A program made the position numbers and the translations under genes. The notes beneath the pieces are model-generated. The model made no database searches. It saw nothing but the letters and a program-made list of their open reading frames with translations, and was not told the origin of the DNA. 64,000 nt of DNA from Euzebya pacifica (lineage in GTDB: Bacteria; Actinomycetota; Nitriliruptoria; Euzebyales; Euzebyaceae): positions 3,601,910-3,665,909 of the forward strand of contig NZ_CP031165.1 of NCBI RefSeq assembly GCF_003344865.1. Reading direction: 5' to 3'. Position 1 is the stretch's first letter; each line of letters starts with the position of its first letter. Positions 59,365 to 64,000 of this stretch are shown one piece after another.

Positions 59365-61335
59365 ATGTGGGACCTCTTGGGACACGCCGCGATCGTCATC
59401 GCCCAGGCCGGCGGTGGCGGCAACTTCGGCGGCGGCAGCAGCGGCGGTGGCTTCAGCGGCGGAGGGGGGTCCAGCTTCGGGGGCGGCTCCAGCTTCGGCG
59501 GTGGGAGCGGCGGCGGGGGCGACCTGTCCCCGACGACCATCATCGTCTTCCTCGTGATCTGGGGAATCTTCGCCCTCGTCGGCAACGCGACGAAGAAGCA
59601 GCAGTCCCGGAAGGTGACGCGCACGATCCGGCAGGGCCGCAAGGTGCAGGAACAGATGCTGCGACAGCAGGCGCTGGCCGCCATCGTCCAGCGTGACCCC
59701 GGATTCGACGAGCACCGATTCCTCAACGACGTGGCGCGGGGCTTCATCACCACCCAGTACGCCTGGTCCGAGCAGGACCTGACCCCAAGCCGACCGTTCG
59801 TCTCCGACGGGGTCCACGAGCGGTTCGGGCTGTACATCGACATGCAGAAGGTCGAGGGCATCCGCAACCGGATGAAGGACGTGACCGTCACCAACGCCGA
59901 GACGGTGGCGATCACCTCCGACACCCACTACGACACCATCCACGTGCGGTTCACCGCCCGGGCCATCAGCTACAACGAGAGCCTGACCACGGGCCGGCGC
60001 GTGTCGGGCAACTCCGACTCGGCACCAATCACGTTCACCGAGATCTGGTCGTTCTCCCGCCGTCCCGGGGTCCTCACCCGTCAGGGCGCCGGGCTCCTGC
60101 AGGGGTCGTGCCCCAACTGCGGCGAGATCCTGCACATCGCCGACCGTGCGCAGTGCACGGCCTGCCAGGCCATCGTCAACTCCGGTGAGTACGACTGGGT
60201 GCTGTCGGAGATCACCCAGGACGAGGAGTGGATCGTCCCGCCCGCCCGTCACGACGTGCCCGGTTGGGCCGAGCTCGCCAGCCGCGACCCCGGCCTGAAC
60301 GTGCAGCACCTGGAGGACCGGGCGTCGGTCATCTACTGGCGGTCGATGATGGCGATCTACCACGACGACCTCGACCTGGCGCGACCGATCCTGCAGCCCG
60401 ATGCCAGCGACGTGCCGCAGCTGTGGCGCGCGTCCACCGGCTCGTTCTGGTCCAACCCGGCGGTGGGATCGGTGGAGGTCAAGGGCGCGCTGCCCGCCGG
60501 GGACGGCGAGCCGTTCGACCGGATCCAGGTCCAGGTCCGCTGGTCGGGCGTCCAGGCCACCGGCGACCGGGCCAAGCCGCGGGAGCTGACGCCGCAGCGC
60601 ATCTACAGCCACGTGCTGGTGCTCAAGCGCAAGGTCGGGGTGACCAGCAACCTCGCCCACACCTTCACGTCCTTCTCGTGCACCAACTGCGCCGGCCCGC
60701 TCGACGTCGGCAAGGCCAGCGAATGCCGGTTCTGCGGCACGCCGATCAACGACGGCTCCACCGACTGGGTGCTGGAGGACGTCCAGCCCTTCTCCGCGAT
60801 GCGGGCCTACCTGCAGGAGCAGGCGCAGGACCAACGGATCGTCGCGGCCGGCGGCCACGAGCGCATGGAGACCGACCGGTTCCTCAACGAACCCGACCTG
60901 CTCGTCGCCGTGGCACGGATGGCGATGTCCGACGGCGTCCTGCACGACCGCGAACGACAGATGTTGATCCACCTCGCCCAGAGCCGTGGGGTCGGACCGA
61001 ACCGGCTCGAGCAGATCGTCAACACCTCGATGGACCCCTCCCAGCCCGTCAACCTGCCCCGGGGCGAGGAGCAGGCACAGGCGTTCATGGTCCAGCTGAT
61101 CCGCGCCGCCCTCATCGACGGGATGATCAGCCGGGAGGAACGAAAGCTCCTCGTCGGTGTCGGGTCACAGGTGGGCTGGACGGCACGGGAGATCAGCCGG
61201 TCGATCAAGGCGACCCGCAAGGACCTCTACGGCGAGGCCAAGGACGTCCTCGACCGCGCCGAGCACATGCCACCGCCGCCGTCGCCCGGCCAGCGCCCCT
61301 CGGGCCCCGGTCAGCCCCCGCCACCGCCCGCCTGA
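59365..61335 (+). CDS. Gly-rich membrane protein with Tim44-like, zinc-ribbon and TerB-like domains
   Basis: A 656-residue multidomain protein. A Gly/Ser tract (about 15-52) leads to one membrane helix (TTIIVFLVIWGIFALVG, about 58-75). A Tim44-like domain follows (QRDPGFDEHRFLNDVARGF), then a zinc ribbon with C-x2-C at 249-252 and a second C-x2-C. A further alpha/beta domain resembling Tim44 again precedes a second ribbon at 439-442 and CRFC. The end (about 505-625) is TerB-like: VAVARMAMSDGVLHDRERQML and ALIDGMISREERKLLVGV. The tail is Pro-rich. It may be a membrane-tethered sensor or scaffold; no function is assigned. Confidence 0.75.
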   Translation: MWDLLGHAAIVIAQAGGGGNFGGGSSGGGFSGGGGSSFGGGSSFGGGSGGGGDLSPTTIIVFLVIWGIFALVGNATKKQQSRKVTRTIRQGRKVQEQMLRQQALAAIVQRDPGFDEHRFLNDVARGFITTQYAWSEQDLTPSRPFVSDGVHERFGLYIDMQKVEGIRNRMKDVTVTNAETVAITSDTHYDTIHVRFTARAISYNESLTTGRRVSGNSDSAPITFTEIWSFSRRPGVLTRQGAGLLQGSCPNCGEILHIADRAQCTACQAIVNSGEYDWVLSEITQDEEWIVPPARHDVPGWAELASRDPGLNVQHLEDRASVIYWRSMMAIYHDDLDLARPILQPDASDVPQLWRASTGSFWSNPAVGSVEVKGALPAGDGEPFDRIQVQVRWSGVQATGDRAKPRELTPQRIYSHVLVLKRKVGVTSNLAHTFTSFSCTNCAGPLDVGKASECRFCGTPINDGSTDWVLEDVQPFSAMRAYLQEQAQDQRIVAAGGHERMETDRFLNEPDLLVAVARMAMSDGVLHDRERQMLIHLAQSRGVGPNRLEQIVNTSMDPSQPVNLPRGEEQAQAFMVQLIRAALIDGMISREERKLLVGVGSQVGWTAREISRSIKATRKDLYGEAKDVLDRAEHMPPPPSPGQRPSGPGQPPPPPA

Positions 61336-63083
61336 GCACTGGCCTGGGCAACCGTGGGCTGTGCCCGGGAGTCGACCCAACGGTCCACCATCGGCTGGAG
61401 GGCTGCAAGCGGGACCGCGCCCTCCCCAAGGATCGTGTCGTGGAAGCCGGACAGGTCGAAGCGCCCGCCGAGCTGCCTGGTGGCCTCGGCCCGCAACCGC
61501 TGGATCTCCAGTCGCCCCAGCATGTAGCTGCACGCCTGGCCGGGGTACACGATGTAGCGGTCGACCTCGCTGACGATCAGCTCCGCGGACAGCGGTGCGT
61601 GGGCGGTGAACCATTCGATCGCCTGCTGGCGTGACCACCCGTGGTGGTGCAGGCCCGTGTCCAGCACCAGCCGGCAGGCCCGCATCATGTCCGTGGCCAG
61701 CATGCCCAGCCGGTCAAGGTCGCCGGAGTACCAGCCCAGCTCGTCGGCCAGGCGTTCGGTGTAGAGGCCCCAGCCCTCGCCGTAGCCCGACAGGAACGTG
61801 CCGATGCGTCGGAACGCGGGCAGGTCGAGCTCGGCCTGCAGCCCGAGCTGGGTGTGGTGGCCCGGCGCGGCCTCGTGGAAGGCGGTCGCCTCGGCTTCGT
61901 AGCGGTGCAGTCGCGGATCGACGATGTTGACCCAGTAGATGCCGTGCGGCCGGGCGGGGGTCGGCGGGTCGTAGAAGGCCGCTCCTGCCCCCGTCTCGTC
62001 CTCGGGCACCGGCTTGACGATGCAGGGTGTGGTGGGCAGCCGACCGATGACGGCCCCGGCCGCCTCGGCCGCCCGGTCACAGATGGCCTGCGCGTGCGGC
62101 ACGATCTCGGAGGGGTCGGCGTAGTCCAGCGACGGATCGTTGAGCAGCCGTTCGGTGATGGCGGCCGGGTCCGACAGGCCCAGGAGCCGTTGCCCGGCCT
62201 CGGCGATCTCCTCCTGCAGCGCAGCCACGATGGCCAGGCCCTGCTGGTGGATGCCGGCAGGATCCGGCCGATCGAGGGTGGTGAAGTGCGACAGCATCGC
62301 GCCGTACACCTCCGCGCCGTCGTCGGTCCAGCACAGGCCTGCCCGGTCGTCGGGCCGTGCGGACGGGGCGACGTCGCGCTGCAGGCCATCCGCGTAGCGG
62401 TGCAGGGCCGGGACCACGACCTCTCGGTAGGCGTTGGCGGCCTGCTCCCTGACCAGCGGACCACGGTCCGACAGCGGCGCGAGGAGCGGGCTGGTCCCGG
62501 CGGGCGTGACTGCCACCCGGCGAACGCGCTCGACCGCCTCGGCAACACCCCGTGCGGTCGGGGTCATACGATCGGCAACGGCCCGGCGGTGTTCCTCCAG
62601 CGCGCCGTCGAGGAAGGCGCCGACCGCGGCCAGCCGGCGGACGTGCGCGTGGCCGTGCCCGTCGTCGAGCACCTGGGTGCGCCCGAGGTGGTACAGCAGC
62701 TCCGCGGACGGCGCGAAGGCGAAGTCGTCGACCGACCGGGCCGACCAGCGGCCGTCGAGGGCGGCCAGGTCGTCGCCCATCAGCCGCAGCAGCATCACCC
62801 GAGAGGTCTCCTCCGTCGGTGACAGGCCGGAGGGGTCGATCCTGCCGACCCGGTGGCGCAGGGCGGCGGTGTCGTCGCGGACCCGGCCGCGGCCGGCTTC
62901 GGTCAGGTCCGGCAACCGGTCGCGGTGGACGTCGAGCCCGTAGTAGGTGGCCAGCAGCGGGTCGGCCGACATCTGCAGCCGGTGGTAGTCCTCGGCCAGC
63001 TCGGCGAGGGCGGTCGCGTTGTCCCTGACCCGATCATGTGGACCGGACGGTGGCGGAGGCGGCGGGACGGCAGACGGCGGCAT
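61311..63083 (-). CDS. DUF885 hydrolase (metallopeptidase-like)
   Basis: A 590-residue DUF885 protein. The core has TAFHEAAPGHHTQL, an HExxxGHH-type metal site, with TFLSGYGEGWGLYTE and PGQACSYMLGRLEI. No signal peptide is seen. The start is uncertain: ATG 63083, or a GTG a few codons upstream. Its last 25 bases overlap the Tim44-like gene on the other strand; the overlap encodes poly-Pro one way and poly-Gly the other. Confidence 0.85.
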   Translation of the reverse strand: MPPSAVPPPPPPSGPHDRVRDNATALAELAEDYHRLQMSADPLLATYYGLDVHRDRLPDLTEAGRGRVRDDTAALRHRVGRIDPSGLSPTEETSRVMLLRLMGDDLAALDGRWSARSVDDFAFAPSAELLYHLGRTQVLDDGHGHAHVRRLAAVGAFLDGALEEHRRAVADRMTPTARGVAEAVERVRRVAVTPAGTSPLLAPLSDRGPLVREQAANAYREVVVPALHRYADGLQRDVAPSARPDDRAGLCWTDDGAEVYGAMLSHFTTLDRPDPAGIHQQGLAIVAALQEEIAEAGQRLLGLSDPAAITERLLNDPSLDYADPSEIVPHAQAICDRAAEAAGAVIGRLPTTPCIVKPVPEDETGAGAAFYDPPTPARPHGIYWVNIVDPRLHRYEAEATAFHEAAPGHHTQLGLQAELDLPAFRRIGTFLSGYGEGWGLYTERLADELGWYSGDLDRLGMLATDMMRACRLVLDTGLHHHGWSRQQAIEWFTAHAPLSAELIVSEVDRYIVYPGQACSYMLGRLEIQRLRAEATRQLGGRFDLSGFHDTILGEGAVPLAALQPMVDRWVDSRAQPTVAQASAQAGGGGG

Positions 63084-63108
63084 GACCTCGGAGTCTGCCA
63101 CCACACCT

Positions 63109-63157
63109 CGTTCCCACCGTTCCCACTCCCCCGCCGGCGCGTTGCCACCGTTCCCAC
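63109..63157. repeat. 18-nt direct repeat in divergent promoter region
   Basis: CGTT(C/G)CCACCGTTCCCAC occurs at 63109-63126 and 63140-63157 (period 31), upstream of both the DUF885 gene and the sulfurtransferase. It could be a paired operator. Confidence 0.5.
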
Positions 63158-63182
63158 GGGCGACCGGCCCGGCGGGCAGCAC

Positions 63183-63188
63183 TAGGCT
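63183..63188 (+). promoter_or_regulatory. -10 box for the sulfurtransferase gene
   Basis: TAGGCT gives a leader of about 60 nt with GAAGGA 8 nt before ATG 63258. Confidence 0.45.
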
Positions 63189-63257
63189 CCGCGCCGTTGC
63201 CGGACGGGCCCGCTGCCCGCTCCGGGCCCGCCGACCATCCAGACCGAAGGACCCGCC

Positions 63258-64000
63258 ATGCCAACCAATCCGGACGCGCTCGTCACCACCGACTGGGTGG
63301 CCGACCATTCCGACGACACCAGCGTCGTCGTCATCGACGTCGACGAGGACATCGAGGCGTACAGCCGCAGCCACATCCCCGGCTCGATCGGCTTCGACTG
63401 GAAGGACGACTTCCAGGACCCCGTGCGCCGGACGTTCCTCGGTCCCGAGGGCTTCGCCGCCCTCATGGACGCCAACGGCATCACCAACGACACCCACGTC
63501 GTGGTGTACGGCGGCAACAACAACTGGTTCGCCGCCTACGCCTACTGGTACTTCAAGATCTACGGCCACGAGAAGGTGGCGCTGATGGACGGTGGCCGCA
63601 AGAAGTGGGAGCTCGAGGGTCGCAAGCTGACCGACGAGACCACCACGGTCACCCCGACATCGGGCTACGTCACGCAGGAACCCGACGCCGACATCCGTGC
63701 ACGGCGCGAGCAGGTCCTGGCCGAGTACGTCGGCGCCCCCGACGGCGTCGCCCTGGTCGACGTCCGGTCGCCAGCGGAGTTCTCCGGCGAGACGACCGCC
63801 CCGCCGCACCTGCCCCTGGAGGCGGCGATGGTCCCCGGTCACATCCCCGGTGCCACCAACGTCCCGTGGGCGACGGCCGTCAACCCCGACACCGGCGAGT
63901 TCAAGTCCATCGAGCAGCTGAAGGAGGTCTACGAGGGCAAGGGCCTGGACGGCAACGACGAGATCGTCGCCTACTGCCGCATCGGCGAGCGTTCGGCACA
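63258..64000 (+). CDS. Thiosulfate sulfurtransferase (CysA/SseA-like), cut by window end
   Basis: The first 247 residues of a two-domain rhodanese. The N-terminal domain has VVYGGNNNWFAAYAYWYFKIYGHEKV and LMDGGRKKWELEGR, nearly identical to mycobacterial CysA2-type proteins as I recall them. The second domain has VRSPAEFSGET, VPGHIPGATNVPW and the active-site loop YCRIGERS with its Cys, right at the window edge. It moves sulfane sulfur to cyanide, thiols or cofactor pathways. About 30 C-terminal residues are missing. Confidence 0.94.
   Translation, partial: MPTNPDALVTTDWVADHSDDTSVVVIDVDEDIEAYSRSHIPGSIGFDWKDDFQDPVRRTFLGPEGFAALMDANGITNDTHVVVYGGNNNWFAAYAYWYFKIYGHEKVALMDGGRKKWELEGRKLTDETTTVTPTSGYVTQEPDADIRARREQVLAEYVGAPDGVALVDVRSPAEFSGETTAPPHLPLEAAMVPGHIPGATNVPWATAVNPDTGEFKSIEQLKEVYEGKGLDGNDEIVAYCRIGERSA

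Noticed and set aside
63109-63157. MraZ-type TGGG box array
   Set aside because: TGGG spacing on the minus strand is 9 nt then irregular, not the regular 10-nt triplet, and no cell-division genes are near.

Overview
The window is very GC-rich and gene-dense. Its gene content fits a free-living aerobic actinobacterium. Markers for this are a complete Suf iron-sulfur operon with an embedded Rieske-type ferredoxin, a CWB2/CAP surface protein, an actinobacterial-type MoxR/VWA pair and a CysA/SseA-like sulfurtransferase. Several genes have a TAnnnT hexamer 6-7 nt before a GTG or ATG start and no Shine-Dalgarno, which suggests leaderless transcripts. A deep-branching marine or halotolerant lineage (Nitriliruptoria/Euzebya-like) is my guess; the sequence does not prove it. 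I see no rRNA, tRNA, CRISPR array, prophage or insertion sequence.

Layout. 1-4.4 kb: assimilatory nitrite reduction and transport (nirB, cut by the left edge; nirD; narK). 4.5-9.6 kb: a flavin oxidoreductase, then a heme nitric-oxide sensor (H-NOX) between two histidine kinases, a hybrid HK-receiver-HPt upstream and an HK-HPt overlapping its stop. 9.7-10.9 kb: a double-GNAT protein and dodecin. 10.9-17.9 kb, minus strand: sufR-sufB-sufD-Rieske-sufC-sufS-sufU-sufT, with a palindrome over the sufR -35 region. 18.0-21.6 kb: an osmoprotectant ABC importer. 21.6-26.1 kb: a receiver-only regulator, an S1-domain protein, a quinone oxidoreductase, a CWB2/CAP secreted protein and IF-1 with an N-terminal extension. 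26.3-27.8 kb: a head-to-head pair of cobS and a degraded cobS-like gene. 27.9-32 kb: a PECR-like reductase, a sugar-phosphate transferase, and a repeat-filled gap before a long acyl-CoA dehydrogenase.

32-44.3 kb: a hypothetical protein with tsaC, mscL, small unknowns, a dienelactone hydrolase, recD2, a CPBP membrane protein, an S4 protein, a DUF2254 protein and a MoxR/VWA pair. 44.5-53.4 kb: an EEP-fold protein, an M20 peptidase, an HD-methyltransferase fusion, a DUF4031 protein, an N-acetylglutamate-synthase-like protein, pgi, an enoyl-CoA hydratase, an ornithine-cyclodeaminase-family protein and a Dabb protein. 53.4-64 kb: an intergenic repeat cluster, an alpha/beta hydrolase, a secreted protein, DUF1697, an acyl-CoA dehydrogenase, a DadA-like oxidase, an EamA transporter, a Tim44/zinc-ribbon/TerB-like membrane protein, a DUF885 hydrolase and a sulfurtransferase cut by the right edge.

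Two sequence-level themes recur. Short palindromic elements occupy intergenic gaps at 27.8, 29.9 and 53.5 kb. Six gene 3' ends carry a short duplication that contains the stop codon. The most suggestive biological system is the H-NOX module. Its heme pocket has Leu where O2-binding H-NOX proteins have Tyr, so it should sense NO, and it lies about 5 kb from the nitrite reductase genes.
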